The notes: generated by a model from the sequence alone, not told the origin. 64,000 bases of DNA from Beroe forskalii (GCA_011033025.1 WFMF01000579.1:34838-98837); one strand, 5' to 3'. Counted from the first letter of the stretch, positions 49,264 through 60,266 are shown. Program-made: numbers and translations.

Positions 49264-49844
49264 CTCTCAACCACCAATTACTGGACCGAGTGACAACTCT
49301 ATATTCATCACGCCACTGGACATGTAACCTGCTTTAAAGAGTGAGCTGTAGTGTCTCAATACCTCAATGACTCGGTTTTCTCAACATACCTACGTGTTTA
49401 CGAGCTAGTGTTTAGTGGGATGGTCGTGGTGGTTGCTTTGTGTACTCTATTATTATTTTAGAAGTGTGTGGATAGTACCCCATCTATCTTTAGACAGTAT
49501 ACGTTTTAAGAATGTAGTTTGTAGAAGTGTGTACCTACCGCGTCACGTTTTGTACCTACTCTGTACAACTCTTACGGCTTGTTTCATTCTTTTAATACAG
49601 TGTTTTATGTGTTTTAGGGGGTAATTTAAAGCTCGAAATTTAAGTTCATTGTACTATTATAGATGACCGAATTATTTCGCGTTCAGTTTTATTTGAGATG
49701 TAATTTATCTATAATCATTGACGGTATCGGACATCAGTCCATACGCTCCTACGTTGGAATGAATAAGATATCAACATATTATTATATTAGATAGGTATTT
49801 ATTTGAAATCATCCTTAAAATTATATCCCCACTTTGACCTAAAG

Positions 49845-52800
49845 ATGGGTTTGAACACGGTAGCTCGGTTCACGGCTAACTTCATGCTGTCCCTGGCAAT
49901 GATTCTGGGTTATGTGGCTGTGGGGGCAGTGTTCTTTGTGTCCCTGGAGTGGGATAAGGAACAGGAGGATCTGGCTTAGCCCGGATCATGATCAATGTGA
50001 GTAACACAGTTCACTCTTACTGCCTCACTCTTAAACCAGTTCACACTGACTTTCTGACACCAGTTCACTTTGACAACAGTTCACTTTTATCTCTCTGACA
50101 CCAGTTCACTTTGAGACCAGTTCACTCTGACACCAGTACACTCTGACACCAGTTCACCCCGACTCTCTGACACCGGTTTACTCTGACTCTCTGACACTAT
50201 TCATTTCTGACACCAGTTCAGTCCGAACCCAATCTCTGACACCAGTTGAATCTGACACCAGTTCACAATGACTGCCTGACATCAGTTCGCTCTAATGCTC
50301 TGACACCACGTTGACAGTTGAAACCCCAATTGATACCCCAGTTAATAGCACACCATTTCTCAGGATTTCCGAGACAAGTACAACCTAACCCAGGAGAACA
50401 TCACTGATTTCCTCGACACCTTCGCTGAGATGAATCGTCTGCGGAGGGGTAACCTTGACGCTGAAACGCCACACATCGTGTGGTCTTTCGAGGGAGCTTT
50501 CTACTTTTGTACCACGGCTATCACTACCATTGGTAAATTGTTTAAGAGCGGTAATATGATATAATCGTATTGGAATTTCGAAATTTATGTTAATTTTTGG
50601 AATCATCCCGAAATCAAATTGAAATTATCATTTTGCTATGTTTCAAGGGTGCCTGCAGTCTTTGGTTAGTGGTACATACCAGTACGGGCCAAGGGGCACT
50701 ACTACTCTATTATAGTTAAGCTATTATTGAAATACCATCAAATAATGTCACACCCATTGAACCACACTCAAGCACTCAATGTCACACCTCTGACAGAATA
50801 TCGCACCATTACAAGGCTCTAAAATATAACTTACTCGAAGGCAAGATAGTTGTGGGAAGATATTCGTGATTCTTCAGAAAATTTGGTCGGTACCTAATCC
50901 TTTAGTAAGCGTACTGAGTGAACAAACCCCTGTTTGCAGATATAAGTATCAAAGACACAAACAAATTTCCTAATTTTGTTTAACCTGGTGAGTGGCGATA
51001 CTCTTGAGAAAACATAAAACACTGAGATATGACAGGGCTAACAAAGTTACAAGTGCATTATATTATTGAAATCAGACTGTCGCTTTAAATATGAACTTGT
51101 TGCGGATGTGACCGGTTAAACGGTTATATGAAGGCAAGCGTGGTTACAAGGACTGTCATGGTTCTCATGGATATTTATTACAGTATTACGTTAGTTGTCA
51201 ATAAAGTTATAACGGATGTCATGACATAATGACAGCATGAACCCGTTCTTTATTACAACTGGAACTGGTAACATAGTACCGTCTTGTCAGACGTTGGGCG
51301 CGCGTCCACCAGTATGTGACTATGGTAACATGTTGGTTGTCATGGTAACACTAACCTGTTCTTACAGGAACTGGTAACATAGTACCCTCCACCAGTATGT
51401 GACTATGGTAACATTTTGGTTGTCATGGTAACACTCACCTGTTCTCACAGGAACTGGTAACAATGTACAGTCCACCATTCTACAAGTAACATGACAATGG
51501 TAACATGTTGGTTGTCATAGTAACACTAACCTGTTCTTACAGGAACTAGTAACATAGTACCCTCCACCAGTATGTGACTATGGTAACATTTTGGTTGTCA
51601 TGGTAACACTAACCTGTTCTTCCTTACAGGAACTGGTAACATAGTACCGTCCACCAGTACGGGTCGCTGGTTCTGTATCCTCTATGTTCTGATCGGTATC
51701 CCCCTCCTCACTCTCTTCTTCGGTATGACCGGGTATTACCTCACCCAGCTACTCAGACTTGCTATAATGAAGGTAAGATTCATCAGTAAAAATGTTAATA
51801 GTCATACCTACATATCAAATTCAAATTTCAAAATTCGAATTTCATTCATTATGATCTCCGTAGCAGAATGTATGGAATTAAGCATCTAAGAATTTCTTTA
51901 AAATCTGGGGTTAGGTGGAGCATATTCATTCAGACAAACCTATTTCTGAACAAGCACTGGAGAGCTAGAGCACTAGATTCAGACATATTTAAAGCAACTT
52001 TAATTGCCATATGCCAACTCAGATTATAGCCCAAACCACCACGGTACGCTAGATAGTGGTGGGGTAGCAATGAGACTTGCTAAAAATCTCAATTATATCT
52101 CATTTATATCGCGCCCAATCGCACAGCTACGAAATTATAGCAGATCTCACCAACGTTCGATACCCGTCGCGTTAAACTTAAAGAAAATACAGACGTCATC
52201 AACTCAACACGTCGAGCTATGATAATGACGTCATATCAGCCACCTACGATCTAACTAACTACTGTTCCTACTTCCCTAACTTGTCTAAATTTGTGGGTAA
52301 CCATGCCTTATTCGTACACAACAGACCAGGAACTGTCTCCGAATTCAATTAGCATGGTACTATGGTAGCAAACATGATGCACCTAAGTCTTAAACCCACG
52401 AAAATTCAATGAAATGGTGTACCTATCCATCGTACCATATATTCATATATATTAATCTAACAACAAGGCGTTAAGAGATCTGAATAATCTATTTCCGATA
52501 TGATATTTTTTGCCGATTCTGTCGAATATCGTCAATCATAAACTCATCATTATCAGTATCACAACCACATACATAATTCACAAAAAAATAGTACCTACTT
52601 TAGTACCACAAAATCTCTGGTGAAAGAAAGTATATCAATCTACAATTATTTTAATTAACTCCTTATTATTTTCCCAGATCGAGGGCTGTCTAAGTCTGCG
52701 TATGACGCTGTTCTGGCGCCAGTCTACGTTTGCCCTGATCACATGGCTGATTGGCAGCATCTTTCTGTGTCTGTACGCGGTTTGGATGTTCCTCTGCATT

Positions 52801-55165
52801 CCAGGATGGACCATATCTGAGAGCATCTACTTCTCCCTCACCACTTTCTCTACTATTGGTAATGTGGATGATTATACCGTAATAACTTGGTAACAAAAGC
52901 TGAATATTTGTAAATGACTGACAATCGCATATGTCTCAAGAGGTTGCAGTTTAAACGAAATAACTGATACGAGAGAATTGTATTCAGAAGCTTTCAAAAA
53001 TCATGTGATTATCGTCGTCATATGTCGTGATAGAGAGACAGAACTCATGAAGTGATCCTCTAGAAAATTATATTCCTGGACTTGCTCGACCAAAATCTCC
53101 CTTCCCTCGACTGTTCTTCCCTCAGCACTTAATTTTCTCAGGATTCGGAGACTTCTCTAACTACAACGGTGCCTCTAAGGAATTTCCTCTAGTCATATCC
53201 TCCTTCATGGTTCTAACTCTTATGTTGCCAGCTTCCAGCCTGCTCTTCAGCACTACTGCAGGTAGGATGATAAAAAAACATCTGCGTAAGTTACACTATA
53301 GCTCTATGAACTTCTACCCCAACGCAATACTTCATGCCTATTTTATATCGTCTCACTCTTATAACTTCTTCTCTTCTTAACATTAAAATTCCACAGAGTT
53401 GTTTCAAACCCTCGTATGCCCCCTCTACATCAGATCTGGTCTGGTTAAGAAGACAGAGTTGCAGAGGATACTAGCGGAAGACCAGATGTTATACAGGTAT
53501 GTATGTGAGTATATGGAGAATCAGAAGCTGCTGATGATTGATACGCATTGAATTTTGGGGACTGCACAACTAAGCCGAGTAAAAAGCTAAACAGCCTGGA
53601 CTTAAGCTTTGTAGAAGTTTACACTTTTAGATACTTAGCTGAAGGTTAATAGCCTTAAAAAGTTGAAAATTAAAATAGACCGGATGGGCTTGTTTCAAAA
53701 AGATTGCAAAAACCAACGGATCACGTTGAATCAGGGTACCTACGTTACAAAATTAGAGAAATTCTTAAATCCATTTTCAATTTCATCTTAAAGCTCAGTT
53801 CTTCAGTAGTCAGACAGGTACTTAGTTAAGCGGTCAATATAAGAATATAGCTGCTCAGTCGATGCCTCGACTGAGCAGCTATATTTACTGCTTCCTGCGT
53901 AACTGAGTAGGAGTCTGTCTACCGTTTGTTAGATTTTGAATTTTCAAAATTTCTTTAACTTAGCAAAATAGATTCTGAACTCTAAAGATTGAAATTCATG
54001 GGTTACTGAGGTTGGAAAGCAATGTGCTGAAATGATAGAATGAAATGACCCGCACTCAAGAACATTCAGCCAACTAAGTAACTAGCAGCACCACGGCACG
54101 AAACTATACATCTGGAAACTTCGCGTGTAAAACTGAATGTATTTCCGCCCATTTGCTTCCACTAAAAGTACTAATCCGGCGCGCGCGGTGACACAAATCT
54201 GGTGTATCACGTGATCTGGTGAAAAAACGCGCGAATTTGCAGCCGCGCATGAATAAGTACATGATACAATACCTAAATACCTACATCCGTATGGATAATG
54301 TACATACTATTCAGCAGGATGACACCGATAATTGTTATATTTTGACCGGGCGGACTATTTTCTTATCTTGCGGACTGTTTTTCTTTAGAAGTTTCAAATC
54401 CAGCGGGTACCTATTATACTACCGCTGTTCGTCATGCTCAATTTCTCAATTTGATGCTGAGTGGACAGTGGTGACACTGTCAGCGTGACGTTATTTGAAA
54501 GGGTGCTGTTGTTGATAAGCTAGTTGGACCATTGTTAATTTTTAAAAAGGTAAATAATTAAGGTACCGTTGTTAATTTGGTCAATGAACCATCCCATTTC
54601 AGATACCGGAAGATAAAGAAACAGCTGATGAAGTACGAGAAAGTTGCTGATGTGAGCGATAATTTTCTAAATTTAGCTTTTACTGCTTCCATACTGTTAT
54701 ATTGTTTACCTAGTACCTACAACTACAGAAAAATAAAATCATTTCCTATTATAAAGCTATAATCAGCTTAATTTTAGCGGTCATTATAATTAAGGTCGAG
54801 CTTTGGTCAACTCTATTCATCAGGTTCTGAAGGATGAGGACGAGGACTTGAAGCGGATTCTGGCAGAACATGATTCAGATGAGGAAGAGACAATCCCCGA
54901 TAACTCTCAGTCACTTGGTAAGATATATATTCATTTTATTTCGTGGATGTTAGGAATTCAGGAATTGAACTTTTCAATTTGGAAATCATACCTTTGCAAA
55001 TTTTCCCAGATCCCCTAGAAAAATTGAATCTTGCCGTTGTGTTGATGACATTTCCATGTGGTATAAATTCCAGGGTACGAAGTGATACGACAGTATTTGG
55101 AAGGGATAGAAAGCAATGATGAGTCGGAAGACGAACGTCCTGGCTCCTCCAATAATGATCGTTGA
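49845..55165 (+). CDS. Two-pore-domain (K2P) potassium channel, 9 exons
   Basis: Exons: 49845-49996, 50364-50532, 51630-51772, 52678-52858, 53142-53261, 53397-53496, 54603-54651, 54824-54917, 55074-55165 (TGA). All junctions are GT..AG and phases agree from exon 2 on, giving about 366 residues. TM1 is ANFMLSLAMILGYVAVGAVF. The extracellular cap has DFRDKYNLTQENITDFL. Pore 1 is TTAITTIGTGN, followed by TM2 with the K2P motif VLIGIPLLTLFFG. TM3 is FALITWLIGSIFLCLYAVW, pore 2 SLTTFSTIGFGD, TM4 VISSFMVLTLMLPASSLL. The acidic C-terminal tail has DEDEDLKRIL and a Ser/Asp-rich end. K2P dimers carry background K+ leak. Exon 1 reaches TAG at 49977-49979 before its donor; a one-base offset restores ...ARIMIN into exon 2, so exon 1 has a frameshift or the sequence a single-base error. 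Tandem repeats flank introns 1 and 2. Confidence 0.88.
50008..50325. repeat. Minisatellite at K2P exon 1 donor
   Basis: About 14 imperfect copies of a unit of about 20 bp (CACTCTGACACCAGTT) start 11 bases after the exon 1 donor and fill most of intron 1. Confidence 0.85.
51245..51629. repeat. Minisatellite copying the K2P exon 3 acceptor and filter codons
   Basis: Units of about 90-100 bp contain CTGTTCTTACAG|GAACTGGTAACA, that is, the acceptor plus the first codons of exon 3 (the GTGNIV part of the pore filter), then CCACCAGTATGTGACTATGG and a TTGGTTGTCATGGTAACACT stretch. Three to four copies precede the true exon 3 at 51630. Confidence 0.85.
52220..52233 (+). promoter_or_regulatory. GATA-CRE composite motif, copy 5
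   Basis: Exact TGATAATGACGTCA inside K2P intron 3, 445 bp before exon 4. Exon 4 contains an in-frame ATG at 52702, so an internal promoter giving a truncated product is conceivable but not shown. Confidence 0.4.
53844..53885. repeat. Perfect 19-bp hairpin in K2P intron 6
   Basis: AATATAGCTGCTCAGTCGA, loop TGCC, then the exact reverse complement. No gene or terminator role is evident. Confidence 0.85.
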
Positions 55166-55689
55166 ACCAGCATAGAATAAGATCTGTTATCAGGACAAAA
55201 GAGTAAGTGAATCAAGAAAGCAGATTAAGTATAACATGCACTGCAGTGCCCATTAAATGCCAATAACAAGGAGCTAAAACAAGGTGGCAAATAGAATACC
55301 AGGACTGAGAAGATTTTCAGTGAGACAAGAAAAATTCTAGTTTATCGGATAAAACTTATTTAAATTCACTGACCAAAAGACTCAATTTGACGGAATAATA
55401 TGTTTGATTTTTATGTATATAAAGTAGATTTTGGATGTTTTGAAACAATTGAGTAACTATAAATTCGCATTTCGTTGTAATTCATTTTTTAATATAATGT
55501 ATGTACATGTTACTGATTTTACACATTTAAAATCAAATACAAGTCCAAAATTCTGAATCGTTACTTCTCTCAAATTCAAATTATCTGACTGGGCTTCACA
55601 TATTGTACTTAGGATTCCGCTATAAAAACGAAAATGTACCGCCCTGGAAAAAAAAACTGCTGCATAAAATAAATCCACATAATATTAGC
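55166..55689. other. Convergent 3' flank of K2P and PPIL6-like genes
   Basis: Contains one copy of a block (TGAGTAACTATAAATTCGCA and following) that recurs at 55913-55975, inside the PPIL6-like gene. No exon seen. Confidence 0.4.
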
Positions 55690-56215
55690 TCAAAGAGCAT
55701 CCTTTAGGAGTCCACAATCATGCAGAAGAAGCGGTCTCTTGGGTCTCTCGTTGTACGTTTCGATGTTCTCAATATCGTCCATTTTCATGAGACAAGAAAA
55801 AGGCTAATTTACTGCTGGTCCATCCAGGGAGCAGGGCCGAACAAAAAACTGGGAGCAATTTGAGGGGGGCCTGCGGGATTTTATGATATAAAAATTTTGG
55901 GGTTTGTGGAAATTGAGTAACTATAAATTCGCATTCGTTGTATTCGTTTTTAATATAATGTATATTGCACTCCTCACGATTGGCTAATACACTAAAGCAT
56001 GGCAAATGGTCCAAAATTCTGAATCGTTATTTCTCGGCTTCGCCTCGTGCAATACATTTGTATTGTCGCACTCGGCCTCCTCGTATAAAACGAAAATATT
56101 GCACTCGAAAAAAAACTCGTGCATAAAATAAATCCGCTCTCATTGGCTAATACACTAAGAGCATGGCAAATGGTCATGACGCTATAAAATTATTACACTC
56201 GGCCTTCAATCAGGC
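55452..56215. repeat. Local duplication with GCACTCGGCC repeats
   Basis: The blocks at 55452-55510 and 55915-55975 are copies, as are 55622-55680 and 56090-56133 (AAAACGAAAAT ... GCATAAAATAAATCC), and CTAATACACTA-AGCATGGCAAATGGT occurs twice (55983-56011, 56149-56175). Palindromic pieces (CGAGTGCGACAATAC, GTATTGCACGAGGC) lie between. The array covers the 3' half of the PPIL6-like gene. Confidence 0.7.
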
Positions 56216-57279
56216 AGCCAAAATTTAATACTGTCGCACTCGGCCTGCTCCTCGTGCGACAAAACTGGGAGCCGTTCGTCTGGGCCCGTGGGATATTTTA
56301 TTAGCATTCCCAGCCATGCTCTAATTGTATATTAGCGCATTCCCAGCCATGTTCTAAGGTATATTACGGAAGGGGAAATGGGAAAACACACTGGTAAACA
56401 TTTAAATGATGTTCACTCTACTTTTACCCGAACGAGGTTTGAACCGAATACTCTATCTACTCACCATCATTGGCCATGCCGATAGTTCCTCTTTTATCGT
56501 GTTTTATGGCGAAGTTCTCATCAGCGAATTTACCACCCTTGAAAGAGTCACTGTTTCCACCACTGCTGTTCACAAAGTCACCGCCTGAAAAGTAATATAG
56601 TTTCAGCCTGTGCATGGGGATCACTTTGTGAATGCTCCATTCAATGAATGTAAAATTGTTACTTATTAGTAAAATCTCATTTCTGATCCGAAGGATAAAC
56701 AATCATTCATATTCAGAAAGGCTTTTGAAAGCTTGAAAACAGCATACCTTGCACCCAACCGTTCTTCACGATGCGATGCATGTTTGAGGCTGCTAACTTC
56801 TTATCCGCTTTCGAACACAGCAGTTTCACGAAGTTCTCCACAGTATCTGGGACCACGTTCTTGTACAATTCGAATATCATTCGACCCATGGGTCGCTTGT
56901 CATGAACAAAGTCCATGTAGACCACTTCGCTTTCTGGGTTTTCAAGGTATTCTTTGTACGCTTGGTTTGACAGGGCTTCATAGAACGCAGGTGGTCTGAA
57001 ATCAACCATGGCAAATTTCTCTTTTGCCCATCGCATGAAATCATCTCCGTTTCCGATCAACTTTCCATCAACGAAGGTCATGGTGCCACTTTTGAAGCCC
57101 CATATCTCGCCCCTGATTTCAGTTTTTCGGTCATCCAGGAAGCTTTCCCAGTCTGTGTCGGTCAAAGCATGGACCTGAGATAAAATGGCACCAGTGTGGG
57201 TTCTGTCCAAAGTGTCGATTGCCAGTTTCACCATATGGAAGTCATGGTCTTTGATCTTCCCGTACACTTGGACATCCAT
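55690..57279 (-). CDS. PPIL6: PPIL6-like cyclophilin, 3' half scrambled
   Basis: Exon A, 57279-56748, holds the PPIL6-type N-terminal domain (VQVYGKIKDHDFHMVKLA ... WESFLDDRKTEI ... WGFKSGTMTFVDGKLIG ... WAKEKFAMVDFRP) and the first cyclophilin strands (VYMDFV ... GRMIFELYKNVVPDTVENF, NMHRIVKNGWVQG). Exon B, 56584-56465, continues in phase with GDFVNSS and FADENFAIKHDKRGTIGMAND. The expected NGSQF block appears only as broken pieces near 56260 and 55855, interrupted by repeats and in changing frames. The end is clean at 55788-55690: MDDIENIETYNERPKRPLLL to TGA, matching the PPIL6 tail. An acceptor TTACAG lies one base before the ATG, so a spliced leader or 5' exon exists. PPIL6 is a cyclophilin expressed in ciliated cells of mammals. 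The catalytic Arg-x-x-x-x-Phe region is changed (FELYKN), so isomerase activity is doubtful. Two clean exons are seen; overall function of the locus is uncertain. Confidence 0.75.
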
Positions 57280-57784
57280 CCTGTAAATAATAACTTAGAT
57301 TAAGATTGGTTGCCATGGTAATGTAGCTCCGCGCACAGGTCTCACAAATAAAATGTTCGCGCCTGCGCAATATTCAAACAAATTGCGCACAAATTTGTGA
57401 CCATGCGTAAAAAAGGGACAACCTAATGATTTCTTTCGATTATGAATCACATCGTTCCCTAATTCAAGTAACGTTGCTCACTAACTCAATCATGAGTCAA
57501 GATCAGTCGTCAAACCAATGAGAAAGCGATCGGAAAATCTGTCACCACAGAAAATAACGTTTACCCGTTGAATTAAACGTAATCTAAAATTAAGCAAAAG
57601 TAAGTTTAACAGCAATTTATATATCTTTGACAATAATACGATAAAATGTAATAAATTCACAGGGTATAACACATGCAATTGCTAGTAAAAACTCGCCTAT
57701 ATACGCACAAAAATTGGACAAAAAGCGCGAAACCTGTTCAACTTTTTAAAATAACAAATTTTCTTCCAAAAAAGCTTCAATAAT

Positions 57785-59245
57785 TCAACCCATATTTTCT
57801 TCTTCCAAATAGAGAGCACTTTCGGGTCTCACTGGCACTGCACCAATTAAAAGTTTCAAAACATCGGGGTGGTCCATTTGTTTGGCCAACTCAATAGCAC
57901 TAGTGTCCGCTGGGCACCCCATTCGAGACATGGGATCCGCCCCAGCCCCCAACAACAAGATCACACAATCCACACTGTCATTGAGCACAGCAAGATGGAG
58001 GGGCGTAGCCCCATTACAATCTGGATTGAAAAGATGGGGGTCAGCCCCGCCTTTCAGCAGAATGTTCAGCGCCAGTTCATTGCCTGCTGAAGCTGCAACA
58101 TGCAGGGGCGTGTTCCCGTTATCAGCTACTCTATTGATATCGCAGGACGGGTTCACTTCATCTGAGAGCAGGTAGTTCAGCACCCCATGTTGCTTGTGCA
58201 GGGTTGCTACGAACACCAGACTGCGACCCTGGTTGTCTGTGATCTGGGCGTCTACGTACCCACACTCGAACATGTACTGAAGAACTGACACGAAACCACA
58301 CGTTACCGCGTCAAACGCTCGACAGATGTTGTGTTGCTCGACGCGTTCCTTGTTTTGTGCTGTAGTTGGTCGTGAATCTTGGCTCATGGCGGAGCTGGGT
58401 CGACCCATACTCGACCCTGGTCGACCTCTGCTGGACCCCGGTCTGGCAGCATCCCGTGAGAAGACCCCTGTGTTAGCTCGAGACATGGGTCTTTTGTCAG
58501 CACTATGCACCCCCTCCGTAGCTAGCTTCCTGTAGAAACTCACTGCTGCGTAACACACGCTGATCACCGAATAAGTCCGGAGAGCCAGCAGGGTTTCTGG
58601 TTTGGAGGTCCGGCACTTAACACTCGACAACATCTCGCAGTACTTGGCCTTGTCACTGCTCACTAGGGTCTCCAACATGTCAGGCAGACGGTTTACTTCA
58701 CTCTCCTTACAGAACTGATGAGGGTGCTCGTGAAGGATCTTCAGCAGGAATTCCATGACTTTCTGTGATGCAACCCGGGTCTCAATAGTAGCTGATACTT
58801 CCTCTAACAGTATGCTACACTCCATCTTAAACCAGTCCACTCGTTGCTCGTAACTCAGCTTAGTGAACCACCAGTTGAGGAACTCGAGGGAGTTAAGATC
58901 CTCCCACCACCAGTGATGGAGTACGTTCAGCATTATCTGGGATTTCTGCAGGAACTTGCAGATCTCTCCCTCACTCACACTACAACAGATGTCATCCAAC
59001 TCGGGGTTTATTTCCTCATTTGCTCCGTCACAGTCCATGAACTCCACTCCCTCCTCACTACTGGCAGTCCTCACCTTCTTATCCGGTCTAATGCCAGGGA
59101 GCACTGGTTTAGAGGGGATAAACTCCGGGTTTTCATTGATGGTGAGTTTGCGGAGGTTTTTGGAGAGGGTTACTACTTCTTGGATGTCTTGAGGCCGCGG
59201 CCGAGCGGTTTTCTCGGCATACTGCCGGATACCAGGCTGGTGGAC
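57785..59245 (-). CDS. Ankyrin-repeat protein with novel N-terminal region (3' exon)
   Basis: A 486-codon last exon starts after a TTTTACCCAG acceptor (59245) and ends at a stop at 57785. The first 300 residues are a helical domain rich in W, F and L (VLHHWWWEDLNSLEFLNWWF, FLLKILHEHPHQF, LLALRTYSVISVCYAAVSF) that I do not recognise. A low-complexity Arg/Pro/Ser segment (RPGSSRGRPGSSMGRPSS) precedes four ankyrin repeats (GRSLVFVATLHKQHGVLNYL; GNTPLHVAASAGNELALNIL; GATPLHLAVLNDSVDCVILL; a weaker fourth). Ankyrin repeats bind proteins; the partner is unknown. The 5' end is not settled: the frame runs open to 59320, but the acceptor marks the exon start. It lies between PPIL6-like and LRGUK genes on the same strand. 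Confidence 0.8.
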   Translation of the reverse strand, partial: VHQPGIRQYAEKTARPRPQDIQEVVTLSKNLRKLTINENPEFIPSKPVLPGIRPDKKVRTASSEEGVEFMDCDGANEEINPELDDICCSVSEGEICKFLQKSQIMLNVLHHWWWEDLNSLEFLNWWFTKLSYEQRVDWFKMECSILLEEVSATIETRVASQKVMEFLLKILHEHPHQFCKESEVNRLPDMLETLVSSDKAKYCEMLSSVKCRTSKPETLLALRTYSVISVCYAAVSFYRKLATEGVHSADKRPMSRANTGVFSRDAARPGSSRGRPGSSMGRPSSAMSQDSRPTTAQNKERVEQHNICRAFDAVTCGFVSVLQYMFECGYVDAQITDNQGRSLVFVATLHKQHGVLNYLLSDEVNPSCDINRVADNGNTPLHVAASAGNELALNILLKGGADPHLFNPDCNGATPLHLAVLNDSVDCVILLLGAGADPMSRMGCPADTSAIELAKQMDHPDVLKLLIGAVPVRPESALYLEEENMG

Positions 59246-59555
59246 CTGGGTAAAAGAAGAATAAGGTGAAAGCATAGTTTTAGTGATTTCCAACAAAACA
59301 AGAGTACTCAAAACACTCACAAACGGTTATATCAATGTTAGGCAATAGGCAATAATGATTAAATTAGATAATTGTCTGTTCACATATTATTAAGTAATCA
59401 ACCAGAGGGAGGGAGGGAGGAGCTTTTCAAATAATTGCGTAGCATGTTATTCTATCAAGTACAGCTACTGTAAACTTGATTAGAGGAGGGGGTTAAAAAA
59501 GGGCTGAAAAAAGTAATACATGAACTCATATGAATGAAGAAGATCATTGTCAAAC

Positions 59556-59604
59556 CTGGGTTTCTCTTAAACGGAGCGTAGAAAGAGCCATTCTTTATCC
59601 ATAC
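59556..59604 (-). CDS. Possible upstream exon of the ankyrin gene
   Basis: Between a CTGTTACAG acceptor and a CCCAG|GTTTGA donor there is a 49-nt open segment reading VWIKNGSFYAPFKRNP. It exits in phase 1 while the exon at 59245 needs phase 0, so either a small exon lies between them, a base is missing, or the segment is not an exon. Confidence 0.3.
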
Positions 59605-60239
59605 CTGTAACAGACAGGATGGGTTAAATATGAGACGGCAGGAGAAATTAGTTCATGATAAGCAAATGCAATATTGTAATGTTTCAAATTCACTTCGTTG
59701 CAAAATTCGATAAATTATTTGAATGTAATGAAACTTAGAGTTCATGAATCCTCCCAATTACAAGAGTCGGAATTTAAACGAACACAAGTATAACCCAAAT
59801 TCTATCATTGGATAAAATCTATATCAAACATAGGTTTTCAAATAAATAACTACTAGTTCTATGAACGTTCATCAATAAATATATTACATTGATATCAATC
59901 TTATTCATTATCTAATCGTGGTTTGCTTAATTTCATGAACTTTTCATAAAAATTAGAATCTAGTTACATCGAAACTCGTATGATAGACTTCGTGTAGATT
60001 TGTCAGTATCTTGATTTAATACCAAAACTTTGGAACAAAATGATTTTCTTACAGATCCTCTGATCGAACAACAGCACTACATATTCAATTATTCAAGTAT
60101 CATCATTCCGATACGACTCAGTTTTATACACAGTAAAAACAATGAAAGAATTGCTGAATAGGAATGCAGTTCGGGAGTCTATTCTCATCCTTGGGGTTAC
60201 TTCACAAGTCACAATCGAGGCCTCCGAATAGATTACAGG
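59605..60239. other. Between ankyrin and LRGUK genes
   Basis: AT-rich, no exon recognised. It should contain the promoter and 5' end of the ankyrin gene. Confidence 0.35.
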
Positions 60240-60245
60240 TTTATT
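60240..60245 (-). terminator. Poly(A) signal of LRGUK
   Basis: AATAAA on the minus strand about 21 bases after the LRGUK stop codon, a close but plausible spacing. Confidence 0.55.
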
Positions 60246-60266
60246 AACAACCAAAGGGATGGAGGT

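Noticed and set aside
58844-59269. A 141-codon plus-strand frame
   Set aside because: It is antisense to the ankyrin-protein exon and has no recognisable domain.
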